64,000 bases of DNA from Nonomuraea sp. MG754425. GTDB taxonomy: Bacteria; Actinomycetota; Actinomycetes; Streptosporangiales; Streptosporangiaceae. The stretch is taken from contig NZ_SSXE01000059.1 in the NCBI RefSeq assembly GCF_021699195.1, forward strand, positions 1 through 64,000, in the 5' to 3' direction. A program made the position numbers and the translations under genes. Positions 43,601 through 52,538 of this stretch are shown here, one piece after another. How positions within the stretch are numbered: the first letter of the stretch is position 1; each line of letters starts with the position of its first letter. Below the pieces are notes generated by a model that worked only from the letters and a program-made list of their open reading frames with translations, searched no databases and was not told the DNA's origin.

Positions 43601-44752
43601 CTCGGCCGACTCGATGTACCTGCCCTTGATGGAAGGCAGCTTCATCCGGTAGAAGAGCCGCTTGGTCTGGTTCTTCACGCACCGGCCGTCCTTGGCCACC
43701 TCGCAGCGGCCCATGCCCTCGGTGGAGTTGCCGTTGAACTTCGGGTAGTTCTCGTCCGGGTAGCCCGAGGACACCATGCCCCAGTAGTAGGCCGCGCTGG
43801 TCTGCCACACCGGATCGATGTAGACGGGGAACGTGGTGTCCGGCGACGTCAGCAGCCCGTGGTCGGGGGTCAGCGCCAACTGCCGCCCGCCCAGGCCGAC
43901 CCGCACCTTCGCGGTACGGGATCCCTCGGCCGGGCCCTTGCTCAGGTCCTGCGCGCGAACGGTCGTGGCGTGCGCCCGCCCGTCCGCGGCGGGCGGCGAG
44001 GAGTCCCACATGACGGGGGACGGCGCCTCGAACACGGGCTCGCCGGTGGCGCCGTCCGTGGCCTGTAACACGCCGGCGGCGTCCTGGCCCACCGTCAACT
44101 GTGTGGTGTCCAGGGTGAAGGCCAGCCTGGACAGTCGCGGGTCCCTGGCCGCCGCCGCCGTCTTGACCACGAGGGTGTGCGCGAAGCCGTCCGGCAGCGC
44201 CCGTACCCGCAGGTCCACGTCCGTCCCGAGCACGCCCTGGTAGACGGCGGTGTCGCCCTCGACGACCGGCTCGGGCAGCGGGCCCGGCCACGACATCGAC
44301 AGCTCGCGGCCGGCCCGGGACAGCCGGACCAGCGGCTCCTGCCCGCCGCCCGACAACCGCAGCTCGACGGCGATCGCGGCCGGGACGAGGCCGGAGCCGT
44401 CTCGCCGCAACGTGGTGTCGATGCCCACCCATCGCCCGTCCCGGCGGGTACGCACCGGTCGCAGGTGCTCGGTCACCTCGAACCGGCCGTTGGGCAGGGC
44501 ACTGACCGTGCGGTGCTCGCCCCGCTGCGACAGCACCTCCACCGGCCGTCCCGACGACCGCGCCAGCGTCGAGGCGTCGGCCTCGGTGACCGCGTCGCCG
44601 GCGGGCGGATCAGCCGGTGGATCGGCGTACGCGGACGCCGCCGCACGAGCGTCGTCGACGCTCAGGCAGGCCGGCACGGCGAGGAACACCATGACTCCCG
44701 CCAACGCACGCCCTAATCGGCCCTTGCCCCTGCCACCGAGCACCATCAGCAT
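40610..44752 (-). CDS. Secreted triple-LamG, DNRLRE-type protein
   Basis: This 1380-residue exported protein has a signal region of about 40 residues (LAGVMVFLAVPAC). A long N-terminal beta region follows, with a DNRLRE-like module around residues 310-520 (VYIDPVWQTS, RLFYRMKLPSIKGRYIESAEF). A Fibronectin/Big-like stretch leads into three concanavalin-A-like LamG domains (about 735-915, 930-1130 and 1150-1370), each with the SFTVSAWVR-type strand and the LYVNG and LQIGRSKY-type ends. LamG domains bind glycans or other extracellular ligands. It lies just upstream of the RHS gene on the same strand, a pairing common in actinomycetes, so a joint cell-surface role is likely but unproven. The ATG at 44750-44752 has GAGGAG upstream; GTG 44770 is an alternative. 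Confidence 0.85.
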   Translation of the reverse strand: MLMVLGGRGKGRLGRALAGVMVFLAVPACLSVDDARAAASAYADPPADPPAGDAVTEADASTLARSSGRPVEVLSQRGEHRTVSALPNGRFEVTEHLRPVRTRRDGRWVGIDTTLRRDGSGLVPAAIAVELRLSGGGQEPLVRLSRAGRELSMSWPGPLPEPVVEGDTAVYQGVLGTDVDLRVRALPDGFAHTLVVKTAAAARDPRLSRLAFTLDTTQLTVGQDAAGVLQATDGATGEPVFEAPSPVMWDSSPPAADGRAHATTVRAQDLSKGPAEGSRTAKVRVGLGGRQLALTPDHGLLTSPDTTFPVYIDPVWQTSAAYYWGMVSSGYPDENYPKFNGNSTEGMGRCEVAKDGRCVKNQTKRLFYRMKLPSIKGRYIESAEFVAYETAAYDCDNATSVQLWRAGSLSSGATWNNTKDAWLEHLTSRDVAYCSRAPVEFGGAKLRAHVQSAVDKGYSTITFGLKAYSESSMAWWKRFADDAYLRIQYNRPPYQPNTGSMFASPGTKCVTGAEAQWVNDLSTLYAYLWDPDTEDAKKVQGQFTLHWADKADGSDWGAKWTSALTPALTSGSRHQIKLPSSIPKQKLIGWGVRAWDGVQWGPWSYDGAQTGCYFFYDPSVPAAPAVSSSEYPNDQSWHGGVGDAGTFTVSDPANAAARYELRLNGAELTTVATTGGAARQVAVAPGRSGPNLLTVQAFTQAGQNSAPTTYEFWARAGADAAARFTLNEAAGATLVTAQSPGTAAHVRGGAALGGAGQVGTALTLDGTSGYAETNLPVLRTGESFTVSAWVRPSALGMVNALAQDGAHQSGFQLGANPSGQPEFKMPSTDTAGDGGGLWHSARGGDPLPLDAWTHLTGVYDQPAGQLSLYVNGRLAGTVSGVSAWQAAGALQIGRSKYNDAQVNQWPGGIDEVRLFQRALSEQEARQLATGGEASGAVAYWPMDEEAGAGRVHGSATAVQAALSGGATLGQAGQDGTALRLDGATGHAATAGPVVDTARSFAVSAWVRLETGQLDRHYSVIAQDGLRKSGFYLKYEGAIKKWVFAKSRTDTDESGWYQAVSKATPVANSWTHLVGVYDAVTRKLRIYVNGEQGTDSGPVDAVWHAGGGLQIGRSKWLGAYVDQWPGLIDDVRVYDRSVGAVEAEELVTQHPVVKGRWKLNTDGAGEPGGAQNLTLVGGAVIDPAAGFRYVSSAGLLLNGTTAYAETAAPPVRADDSFTVAGWVRNMGRPQSARTVFSQAGANADALALRYVPDPADPDAGGWQVRMRNADSTAAAELRQAGHSAFTEWDWDHVAVVYDALRDRMSLYVNGQLEETSLGVSQEDQVFGFNAVNGGLQVGRSRFGGEFWPDAIDDVWAYQGALTQEQVQMLAAGGELDTAAGP

Positions 44753-45046
44753 CGCGACCCCGCTCCTCACACCCAGGCGATGATCAGAAATTAGCCGGGG
44801 AGCGAACGGGGGGACATTCGGCGCTGGGTAGATTCTCGGCTACAACAACCGCTGTAGCGGATGCCCGGCCGTAAACTTCCACGGTAGGCCCCGGGCCCCG
44901 GAACGCCCGGAGTCAGCGCATCCACCTGCGCGATCGCGGGTCACCGGCTGCTCCACCGGGCGTCGCGCCCCGGACCGTGCGGCGGGTCCCCTGGTTCGCC
45001 CCCAGCCGCCGGCCGGCATGCGCGCCGCGAGTGAGAACATGGCGCG
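44753..45046. promoter_or_regulatory. Divergent control region of the LamG and RidA genes
   Basis: These 294 bp hold a GCTACA-8-TGTAGC dyad at 44839-44858. On the minus strand they also hold a TAATTT -10-like box near 44793 with a weak TGTCCC 17 bp upstream, a plausible LamG promoter. TAGATT on the plus strand near 44829 could serve rightward transcription. All are weak. Confidence 0.35.
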
Positions 45047-45457
45047 ATGAAAGGCATGAGGCAGACAATCGGTTCCGGGTCGCCGCTCGAACCGCAGATC
45101 GGGTTCTCGCGGGCCGTCCGCAAAGGAGCGCACGTCGTGGTCGCCGGCACCGCGCCCATCGGCGACGACGGCACGACCGTCGGCCAAGGCGACGTCTACG
45201 CCCAGACCGTCAGGTGCCTGGACATCGCGGAAACCGCGCTGAAGGCGGCGGGGGCCTCGCTGGAGGACGTCGTACGGACCCGCATGATGCTCACGGACGT
45301 GACACGGTGGAAGGAGGCCGCGCAGGCCCACGGAGAGCGGTTCGCGGCGATCCGCCCCGCGTGCACCTTCGTCGAGGTCTCCCGATTCATCGACCCGGCC
45401 TGGCTCGTCGAGGTGGAACTCGACGCCGTCCTCGACGAGGAGCGTCCGGCGGGGTGA
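45047..45457 (+). CDS. RidA-family protein, second copy
   Basis: This 136-residue RidA/YjgF-type protein carries HVVVAGTAPIGDDG, CLDIAETALKAAGAS, VVRTRMMLTD and a C-terminal VEVELDAV. The Arg in VVRTRMM corresponds to the position used by active RidA deaminases, but I cannot confirm activity. It is not close in sequence to the RidA at 26373. Single gene between convergent and divergent neighbours; start by ATG, with a second in-frame ATG 9 bp later. Confidence 0.82.
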   Translation: MKGMRQTIGSGSPLEPQIGFSRAVRKGAHVVVAGTAPIGDDGTTVGQGDVYAQTVRCLDIAETALKAAGASLEDVVRTRMMLTDVTRWKEAAQAHGERFAAIRPACTFVEVSRFIDPAWLVEVELDAVLDEERPAG

Positions 45458-45476
45458 CGGGTAGGGCTGGTTCGGA

Positions 45477-45941
45477 TCAGACGGTCTCACCCAGTTGTTC
45501 GGCCAGCCGCTCCAGCCCTCCCCGGATGAGCCGCCCGTACCCGTCGTCGCCCAGCACGCCGATGTCGGCCCGCCCCTGCCGGAGGTGCTCGCGGGCGCGG
45601 TCGAGATCGCCCAGCTTGCGGTAGCACTCGCTCAGGTTCAGGTGCAGCGACGGATACAGGCCGGCCGCCGGGAACGTCATCCCGGCCTGCGCCACCCGGT
45701 CATCGGTGACCCGACCGGCGGCGGCGAGCGCGCGCAGGTCCCACATCAGCTCCTCGTGCACGTCGTCCTGCACATCGGCCATCGAGTGGGCCAGGACGCA
45801 CACGTGCAGCGGCTCGCCCTGCTCGCCCCCGATGTCGTCCCAGATCTGCGCGAACAGGTCGCGCGCGGCCGCACGCTGACCCTGCTGGTGATGTAACTCC
45901 ACGCCCTGGCCGATCCGGGCCATCGTCGGGTCGTCGGTCAT
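45477..45941 (-). CDS. Small TPR-like protein of unknown function
   Basis: This 154-residue soluble protein is almost wholly helical, with a TPR-like C-terminal unit (LHLNLSECYRKLGDLDRAREHLRQGR). AAGGAG precedes the ATG at 45939-45941. Related short TPR proteins in actinomycetes are annotated only as hypothetical. It converges on the RidA gene, with 19 bp between. Confidence 0.7.
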   Translation of the reverse strand: MTDDPTMARIGQGVELHHQQGQRAAARDLFAQIWDDIGGEQGEPLHVCVLAHSMADVQDDVHEELMWDLRALAAAGRVTDDRVAQAGMTFPAAGLYPSLHLNLSECYRKLGDLDRAREHLRQGRADIGVLGDDGYGRLIRGGLERLAEQLGETV

Positions 45942-46080
45942 CAGCGGCTCCTTCACCGTCGCGGGCAACGATGATCACCCTACTTCCCCGGACGAGGTCG
46001 TCCGGCTCGGACAGGTGCCGACGACCACGTGGGCCGGGAAGGCCACGGGCGGGACCGCAGTCCGGCTATCGTTGCTGCGC

Positions 46081-47001
46081 ATGACGCACACCGAGATCGA
46101 GGTCACCGCGGAACTGGTCCGGGAACTGCTGCGCGAGCAGCATCCCGACCTGGCCGATCGTCCGGTGCGGCTCGGCGCGCGGGGCTGGGACAACCAGCTC
46201 TGGCGGCTGGGCGACGACCTCGCCGTCCGGTTGCCCTGGGCGACGGAGTCCGCGGACGCGCTGCTGCTCAAGGAGCACGCCTGGGTGCCCGTCCTGGCCC
46301 CGCGGCTGCCGCTGCCGGTGCCCGTCCCGCAGCGTCTCGGCGAGCCGTCCGAGCGGTTTCCGCGACCCTGGATCGTCACCACCTGGGTGCCGGGCGAAGC
46401 CGCCGACCGCGCCCCCGTCACCCGCGGCGCGGAGGCGGCCGACACCCTGGCCGCCTTCCTGACCGCGCTGCACCAGCCCGCCCCCGAAGGGGTCGACACC
46501 CTCGGCCAGGGCCGCGGCGGGCCGCTGGCCGGCACCTCCGACTGGTTCGGCAAGCAGCTCGCCGAGGCCACCGGGATGGGGCTGATCCCCGACCCGGACG
46601 CCGTCCGCGCGATCTGGGCGGACGCCGCCGCCGCGCCCCGCTGGACCGGCCCGGCGCTGTGGCTGCACGGCGACCTGCACCCGGCCAACGTCCTCACGGC
46701 GGACGGCACCATCTGCGGCGTGATCGACTTCGGCGTCCTGTTCGCCGGAGACCCGGCCGTCGACCTGTCCGCCGCCTGGAACCTGCTGCCGGACGGCGCC
46801 GCCGACCGCTTCTTCGGCTCCTACCGGCCGGCCCCGGACGCCGCCACCCTGCGCCGCGCCCGCGGCTGGGCCGTGAACCGAGCCCTCGTCGGCATCCTCG
46901 TCGGCGAAGCCGGCGTCCACGGCCGTCCTGGCGGCAAGGCCACGTGGGGCCCACCCGGCCACGCCGCACTACGACGCCTCATCGCAACAGCCGATCACTG
47001 A
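46081..47001 (+). CDS. Aminoglycoside-phosphotransferase-family kinase
   Basis: This 306-residue protein has the kinase-like fold of the APH/choline-kinase family. It carries the catalytic HGDLHPANVL (Asp about 201) and IDFGVLFAGDPAVDLS (metal-binding Asp about 219), with a WVPGEAAD hinge. The family phosphorylates antibiotics, sugars or other small molecules, and sequence alone does not tell which. The ATG at 46081 is chosen because the family fold begins near it; an upstream frame of 22 codons looks untranslated. No ribosome-binding site of note. Confidence 0.82.
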   Translation: MTHTEIEVTAELVRELLREQHPDLADRPVRLGARGWDNQLWRLGDDLAVRLPWATESADALLLKEHAWVPVLAPRLPLPVPVPQRLGEPSERFPRPWIVTTWVPGEAADRAPVTRGAEAADTLAAFLTALHQPAPEGVDTLGQGRGGPLAGTSDWFGKQLAEATGMGLIPDPDAVRAIWADAAAAPRWTGPALWLHGDLHPANVLTADGTICGVIDFGVLFAGDPAVDLSAAWNLLPDGAADRFFGSYRPAPDAATLRRARGWAVNRALVGILVGEAGVHGRPGGKATWGPPGHAALRRLIATADH

Positions 47002-47051
47002 CCCGTCCCCTCACGGTGACGCGCCGAGGTGACCGGCCCATTCTGAACAAC

Positions 47052-47255
47052 ATGACGCGTGGCAAACAGCGGCCCTCGCCCGTGGTCGTGGTGATCGCCC
47101 TGCTCGCACTCTGCGTTGGCGGCGTGACGGCCTGGACTGTGGTCACCGTCGTCGGCTATGCGCTCGGCCTGCCAGGGCTCGCCGCTCTTGCGCTCGTCCT
47201 CCTGACTTCGGGGATCGGGGCTTTCGCTCTCATTCGCGCCCGCCGGCGCGGATGA
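47052..47255 (+). CDS. Small two-helix membrane protein
   Basis: This 67-residue protein has a basic N-terminus, two hydrophobic helices (about 10-30 and 36-56) and a basic end RARRRG, giving a hairpin topology. No family recognised and no clear ribosome-binding site. It follows the APH-family gene by 50 bp on the same strand. Confidence 0.45.
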   Translation: MTRGKQRPSPVVVVIALLALCVGGVTAWTVVTVVGYALGLPGLAALALVLLTSGIGAFALIRARRRG

Positions 47256-47298
47256 GAGCGTGGCCGGATGGCCGTCCGCCCCGATCACGGAAGCCCGG

Positions 47299-50200
47299 TC
47301 AGCGGACGGTCACCGAGAGCGGTTCGCTCCTGGTCGTGCCGAGGGCGTTGGTGAACTCCACCACGTACGCGTACGTCCCCGCCGCCTTGCCCGTCACGTC
47401 GAGGACGGCCCGCTGGGCCTTGGGTGTCGCGGCGGTGAGGTCGCCCTGGCCCACCTGCACGCCGTTCTCGAAGAAGCGGTAGCGCGTGGCGTTGGTGCCC
47501 CACCACAGGTCGGCGCGGACGGTGAAGGTGCCGTCGTGGTCGTGGTTGTCGTCGCTGAGTGACGGCCTCCCGGGGGCGGCGTCCCGCACTGTGACCACGA
47601 GCGGCTCAAGGGTGCGGACGCCCTTGGAGTTGATCAGCTCGCCGGTGTACGCGTACGAGCCGTTCGGCCGTCCGGAGATCCGCACCCCGGCGCTTTGCGC
47701 GCCGGGCGTGTTCATCGTCAGCGCCGTGTCGCCGATCGGCCTGCCGTTCTCCAGCAGGCGGAAGCGCACGGCGTTCTGCCCGGACCAGAGGTTCATCGAG
47801 ATCGTGTACGAGCCGTCGAGCAGGCCGGTGTCCCACCCGTTGTCCGACGTGAGCGCGGCGGCGGCCGGGATGGCGGCGGCTCCGTCGGTCTCGTCGGTCA
47901 CCGTCCACTTGTCGAAGTCGTAGACGACGGAGGTGCCGTCCACCGAGGCGGTGAAGGTGGCGCCCAGCTTGTCCTGCCGCAGCCAGGGGGTGTCGAACAG
48001 CTTGAACGAGTCGTAGTCGATCGCCGTGCCGTTGACGCGGTGGGCGCCGCCGGGCGGCTGGGAGGCGGCGTCGAAGGTGATGTCGAGCTCGTCGCCGCTC
48101 AGGCTGTGGTAGACGAGCCGGGGGTTGGCGTCCTCCAGATGGCTGACGTCCATGCGCGTGGTGCTGACCAGGGCGTCGGCGAACGCGTCGAGGTCGGCGT
48201 AGGCGGACGCGTCCGCCGTCTCCAGCGCCCAGCCGTTCGTGTCGGCCTGGCTGCGCAGGATGTCGTAGCTGTGGCTGAGCCCGGCGGTCGGGTGGGTCCC
48301 CGCCGTCGTCTTCACCTTGTTCGCCGGGTCGTTCGGCGTCTGGCGATACCACTTTCCTGGCTTGACCAGCTTGTACGCGAAGTACATGGACCCGGCGTCG
48401 GCGACCGTCCATCCGTCGGCCGCACGCCGTTCGCGGATCGAGCCGGAGGTGGGGAAGAGCGCGTTGAGGTAGTTGGAGCTCTGGTCTCCCGACGACTTGT
48501 AGACGCCCACCGCCGTCGGGCCGTGCTGCATCACCCGCTGGTTGGCGGGCTGGTTGTAGGTGCCGATGGGGGCGGTGCCCTGGTCGGCCGACAGCCGGAA
48601 GAGCGGGTTGGCGGCGTCGGAGTGCCAGCGGAGCACGACGGGCAGGTCCTCGATCCAGTTGTCGACCCGGCGGTACTGGACCTCCGTGCCGAGTCCCCAG
48701 GTCGGCCGCACGTAGGTGGTGCGGTAGATGTCCATCGCGCGCCCGCTGGAGTTCTGCAGGTTCGTCTTGTACGACGTGTACGACTTGTCGGTCATCTTGC
48801 CGATCCGTACGGCGAGCGCGGGCGGCTCGTACGTCATCCCCTTCCAGGCGGCGAGGCCGGCGTATTCGAGGTTCGGACGGTACGCGGCCGGCGCCGGATT
48901 GTCCGACTCGCCGACGCCCTGTTGCGCACGGTGGCCGCCGAAGTACGTCCAGGCGATCGCCGAGTGGTCGGCGGCCCGCCACGTCAGGTCGTTGGCCGCG
49001 TGCGCGTCGCCCTTGGCCCGGCTCTCCGACGAGATCAGGTACCCGTCGATCCAGTCGTTCGCCCATTCGAACCACATGACGTCCATCGCCATCCGCACCC
49101 GCCGGCGCAGGTCGGCGTCGTCGGCCCACTGGTGGATGGCGTTGAGGCAGAAGTACGTCATGAAGGTGTACTCGGGGCTCTGGTACTCGGCCCACCCCCG
49201 CCGCACGCCCGCGTCCACCATCTCGAGGATGTTGGCCTTGTTGATGCTCTTCAGCCGTTCCCCGGAGTTGCCGTTCAGGTCGGCGAGGTCAGGGAAGTAT
49301 TGCCCGACGAGGTAGCCGGTGGCGTAGTTGCTCATCCGCAGGTTCTCGGTCTGCGCGAGCTTCTGGTAGGCGTACGAGGCGAAGTAGTCGCGCACGTGCG
49401 CCAGCGTGCCGGCGCTGAACCGGTCGCCGGCCATGAGGTAGGCGTACATCTTCGCCATGGTCTTGTACTGCTCGTAGTCGTAGCTCTGATAGAGCGTGTC
49501 GAGTTTGGCGAGGTTCGCCGTGACGTTCTCCCGGTCGGCGAGTTGCGCCGCGTACTGCGCCACGTTGACGGGGCCGCTCTCCTCCTTCATGGCCTTGGTC
49601 TTGCCCCACAACCAGCCCGCCCGGCTCTCGTGGGTGCCGGGGAACGGGGCGGGCGACTCGGGCACGTACGGGCCGGTCGTGACGGTGAGCGGCGGGCTCG
49701 GCGGGCTGACGTTGCCGCTGGCGTCCTTCGCCCGCACGGTGAACTCGTAACCCGTCGCGGGCATCAGCCCGGTCACCACGGCGGTGGTGGCGCTCCCGCC
49801 GACGGACACGGCCAGGTAGCCGTCCCGGTAGACGTCGTACGCGGTCACGCCGACGTCGTCGGTGGCGGCCCGCCAGCCGAGCGAGACGGCGGCGGCGGAC
49901 ACGGACCCGCGGGTGAGTTCGCCCGGCGCGGTCGGGGGGCCCGCGTCGGAGACGCTGCCCAGCTCGTAGATCCCGAGGTCGTCGATGACGATCGCCTCGT
50001 CGGTGCCGCCGGTGTCGACGCGCACGGAGAAGCCGAGCTCGACGGTCGAGATGATCCGCTGCCCGCCGTTGGGCACGATGGTGAAGCGGTACTGCGCGAT
50101 GACGGTCTCGTCGATCTGCGACAGGCTCCCGGAGGTTCCGGTGTAGGCGGGGGTGGTCGTGACGCTCACGGCCGGGACCGGGAATCGGGGCACCAGCTTG

Positions 50201-50640
50201 TCGTCGAAGTTGCCGAACTGGATCTGCGAGTAGATGTCCTTCGCGACCGGCTTGTCACTGGCCGCGCTCCGCCTGAGCTGGTAGCGCAGCGCGAACTGCT
50301 GGGCGGGGCTGCCGACCGGCCGGCTGTAGACGGCGTTGACGCGCTCCTTCAGCGCTCCGGCGGACCAGCGCCGGTAGAAGTAGCTCGACAGGTTCGTGCC
50401 CTGGGCCGCGTCGCGGAGTTCGACGGCGTTGTTCCCGTCCACGCTCACGATCCGCTGCGTGCCGCCGGACGCGGCGTTGGCCACGGTCAGCGAGCTAGCG
50501 CCGGCGTCGAATCCGGTGTCCATGTCGGCGGCGAGAAGGTTGGTCTGCGGGGGGTCTGCGGCTGCGGCGACGGCTCCGTGCGGTACGACGAGCAGCGCCG
50601 CGGTGCATAAGGAGGCCAGTGCCCGGGCCAGGATGGTCAT
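47299..50640 (-). CDS. Large secreted enzyme, unassigned glycan-active family
   Basis: This 1113-residue exported protein has a signal peptide (cleavage near residue 27). A beta-rich binding-like domain (about 30-225) and a fibronectin III domain (about 233-320) come next. A large alpha-helical core (about 340-780) has the periodic helices typical of alpha/alpha toroids. A beta domain follows, then two Ig-like chitinase-N-type modules at the C-terminus, each with SYTISMNLWSGQN- or TFTVRADLWWGTN-type strands and a NGR/NGV loop. Conserved-looking polar residues sit in NAIHQWADD, MWFEWANDWIDGY and AADHSAIAWTYFGGH. The fold recalls polysaccharide lyases or toroid glycosidases, but I cannot place it. 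It heads, on the minus strand, a cluster with CUT1 import and uronate enzymes, so a uronic-acid glycan is a fair guess. Confidence 0.75.
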   Translation of the reverse strand: MTILARALASLCTAALLVVPHGAVAAAADPPQTNLLAADMDTGFDAGASSLTVANAASGGTQRIVSVDGNNAVELRDAAQGTNLSSYFYRRWSAGALKERVNAVYSRPVGSPAQQFALRYQLRRSAASDKPVAKDIYSQIQFGNFDDKLVPRFPVPAVSVTTTPAYTGTSGSLSQIDETVIAQYRFTIVPNGGQRIISTVELGFSVRVDTGGTDEAIVIDDLGIYELGSVSDAGPPTAPGELTRGSVSAAAVSLGWRAATDDVGVTAYDVYRDGYLAVSVGGSATTAVVTGLMPATGYEFTVRAKDASGNVSPPSPPLTVTTGPYVPESPAPFPGTHESRAGWLWGKTKAMKEESGPVNVAQYAAQLADRENVTANLAKLDTLYQSYDYEQYKTMAKMYAYLMAGDRFSAGTLAHVRDYFASYAYQKLAQTENLRMSNYATGYLVGQYFPDLADLNGNSGERLKSINKANILEMVDAGVRRGWAEYQSPEYTFMTYFCLNAIHQWADDADLRRRVRMAMDVMWFEWANDWIDGYLISSESRAKGDAHAANDLTWRAADHSAIAWTYFGGHRAQQGVGESDNPAPAAYRPNLEYAGLAAWKGMTYEPPALAVRIGKMTDKSYTSYKTNLQNSSGRAMDIYRTTYVRPTWGLGTEVQYRRVDNWIEDLPVVLRWHSDAANPLFRLSADQGTAPIGTYNQPANQRVMQHGPTAVGVYKSSGDQSSNYLNALFPTSGSIRERRAADGWTVADAGSMYFAYKLVKPGKWYRQTPNDPANKVKTTAGTHPTAGLSHSYDILRSQADTNGWALETADASAYADLDAFADALVSTTRMDVSHLEDANPRLVYHSLSGDELDITFDAASQPPGGAHRVNGTAIDYDSFKLFDTPWLRQDKLGATFTASVDGTSVVYDFDKWTVTDETDGAAAIPAAAALTSDNGWDTGLLDGSYTISMNLWSGQNAVRFRLLENGRPIGDTALTMNTPGAQSAGVRISGRPNGSYAYTGELINSKGVRTLEPLVVTVRDAAPGRPSLSDDNHDHDGTFTVRADLWWGTNATRYRFFENGVQVGQGDLTAATPKAQRAVLDVTGKAAGTYAYVVEFTNALGTTRSEPLSVTVR

Positions 50641-50670
50641 GGGTCACCCTTTCGCTGGTGCGCGGGTCGG

Positions 50671-51594
50671 CTACTTGACAGCCCCCGTCGCGAGGCCCTT
50701 GCTCCAGAACGACTGCAACGACAGGAACATGGCGACCACGGGCACGACCGAGACGAGCGCGCCTGTGACGACGGTGCTGTATCCGATGGGATAGCCCTGC
50801 AGTTCGCGCCAGCCGACGAGGCCGACCGTCACCGGCTGGAGTGAGGTGTCGGCGAGCATGAGCGAGGGCAGGAGGAAGTTCGTCCAGATGGCGACGAACT
50901 GGAACAGGAAGATCGTCACCATCGCGGGCGCCATGAGCCGCGCGCCCATCGCGAAGATGCGCAGCTCCCCGGCCCCGTCGATCCGGCCGGCCTCCAGCAG
51001 GGCGTCCGGGATCGAGGACGCGGCGTAGATCCTGCTGAGGTACACGCCGAAGGGGCTGACGATGCTCGGGATGAAGACGGCCCAGAACGTGTTGACGGTG
51101 CCGGTGAAGCTGAACACGAGGTAGAGCGGGATGGCCAGCACGGGCGCGGGCAGGAGCACCGCGGCCAGCACGGTGCCGAAGACCGCCTCGCGCCCCGGGA
51201 AGGGGAACTTGGCCAGCGCGTACCCGCACATGGACGCCAGGATCGTGGAGACGACCCCGCCGCCCACCGCGTACAGCAGCGAGTTGAGCAGCCAGCGCGC
51301 GTAGATGCCGTCCTGCGCCCGGAACAGGGTCTGGACGTTCTCCACGAGGGCGAAGCCCTCCCCGAACCAGAAGCCGTCGCCCGAGAAGATCTCCCCGCCG
51401 CCCTTGGTGGCGGAGACGACCAGCCACCACACCGGGAGCAGGAAGTAGACGGCGAAGAGGGTCATGACGGCCAGCACGAACGCGCGTGAGACGGGGCTCA
51501 CGCTCGTGAGCGGATGCGCCCGGGGCCGCCGGCGACGGCGCGGGGCCCTGGCGGCGGGTTCGGTTCGCGGGGGCGACTGCAGTGCGGCGGTCAT
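50671..51594 (-). CDS. CUT1-type ABC sugar permease (MalG-like)
   Basis: This 307-residue permease has a basic N-terminus, six helices and the MalG-type EAA loop (EAGRIDGAGELRIFAMGARLMAP). It ends at LATGAVK. The ATG at 51592-51594 shares one base with the stop of the partner permease, with GGAG upstream. It forms the channel with the MalF-like protein. An ATPase is not encoded nearby, as usual for CUT1 systems using a shared MsiK-like ATPase. Confidence 0.92.
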   Translation of the reverse strand: MTAALQSPPRTEPAARAPRRRRRPRAHPLTSVSPVSRAFVLAVMTLFAVYFLLPVWWLVVSATKGGGEIFSGDGFWFGEGFALVENVQTLFRAQDGIYARWLLNSLLYAVGGGVVSTILASMCGYALAKFPFPGREAVFGTVLAAVLLPAPVLAIPLYLVFSFTGTVNTFWAVFIPSIVSPFGVYLSRIYAASSIPDALLEAGRIDGAGELRIFAMGARLMAPAMVTIFLFQFVAIWTNFLLPSLMLADTSLQPVTVGLVGWRELQGYPIGYSTVVTGALVSVVPVVAMFLSLQSFWSKGLATGAVK

Positions 51595-52499
51595 CAGGTG
51601 ACGCTCCTGGCCGAGGCGCGGAAGACGAGGACGGACAGCACGCAGATCACGGCGCCGATCACCACGGACTGCGCGGCCGCGTAGTTGAAGTCGTTGGCCG
51701 ACAGCGAACGCACCGCGGCCATGATCGGGGTGTAGGTGGACGGCAGGTTCGGCGCCACGGACTTCATGGTCACCGGCTCGTTGTAGAGCTGGGAGGTGCC
51801 GATGATGGAGAAGACGAGGGTGAGCAGCAGGGCCGGCCGGATCAGCGGGACCTTGATGAGCAGCGCGGCCTTCCAGCCGGAGCAGCCGTCCAGGGCGGCG
51901 GCCTCCATCGTCTCCTCGGGGATGGCCTGCAGCGCCGCGTAGATCAGGATCGTGTTGTAGCCGGTCCAGGCCCACGTCAGGATGTTCGCGATCGAGAACG
52001 GCAGGGCTCCGTCGGTGACGAAGCTGACGTCCACGCCGATCGAGGCGAAGAGTCCGGCGATGGGGCTCAGGGTGGGCGCGTACAGGAACGACCACACCAG
52101 GGCGGCGATCACGCCGGGCAGCCCGTAGGGCACGAAGTACGCGATCCTGAAGAACCTGCGTCCCCTCGACACGGACGAGTCCAGGAGCAGGGCCAGCAGG
52201 AGCGCGATGCCCAGCATCACGGGCACCTGGATGACGCCGATGAAACCCACCCTGCCCAGGGACGCGAGGAAGTCCCCGTCCTGGAGGACGCGCGCGTAGT
52301 TGCCGAGCCCCGCGAAGACGGTCTCGGCGCCGCCGAGGCCCAGGCCCGAGCGTTTGACCGCGAAGAAGCTCTGGACCACGGAGTACCCGGTCGGCACCAG
52401 GTAGACGACGACGAAGAGCAGGAGGAACGGCAGCACGAACGGCGCGGCCCGCCGAAGCTCGCGGACGCGGCCCGGCCGCTGTCTCGTCACGGGGGACAC
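51594..52499 (-). CDS. CUT1-type ABC sugar permease (MalF-like)
   Basis: This 301-residue permease begins with a basic segment and RAAPFVLPFLLLFVVVYLVP. It has six helices and the MalF-type EAA motif (EAAALDGCSGWKAALLIKVPLIRP). It is encoded between the binding protein (39 bp upstream) and the MalG-like permease. Confidence 0.92.
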   Translation of the reverse strand: MSPVTRQRPGRVRELRRAAPFVLPFLLLFVVVYLVPTGYSVVQSFFAVKRSGLGLGGAETVFAGLGNYARVLQDGDFLASLGRVGFIGVIQVPVMLGIALLLALLLDSSVSRGRRFFRIAYFVPYGLPGVIAALVWSFLYAPTLSPIAGLFASIGVDVSFVTDGALPFSIANILTWAWTGYNTILIYAALQAIPEETMEAAALDGCSGWKAALLIKVPLIRPALLLTLVFSIIGTSQLYNEPVTMKSVAPNLPSTYTPIMAAVRSLSANDFNYAAAQSVVIGAVICVLSVLVFRASARSVT

Positions 52500-52538
52500 G
52501 ATGACCTCATCTGTCGGAGTACACGGGGATGCGCGGGG

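Noticed and set aside
45047..45457. Link between the second RidA and the LamG/RHS locus
   Set aside because: It is divergent with a separate promoter region and has no functional tie, so I treat it as an independent gene.
47695..50610. Plus-strand open frame of more than 950 codons opposite the secreted enzyme
   Set aside because: Antisense shadow without start signals. The minus-strand frame has a signal peptide and recognisable modules.
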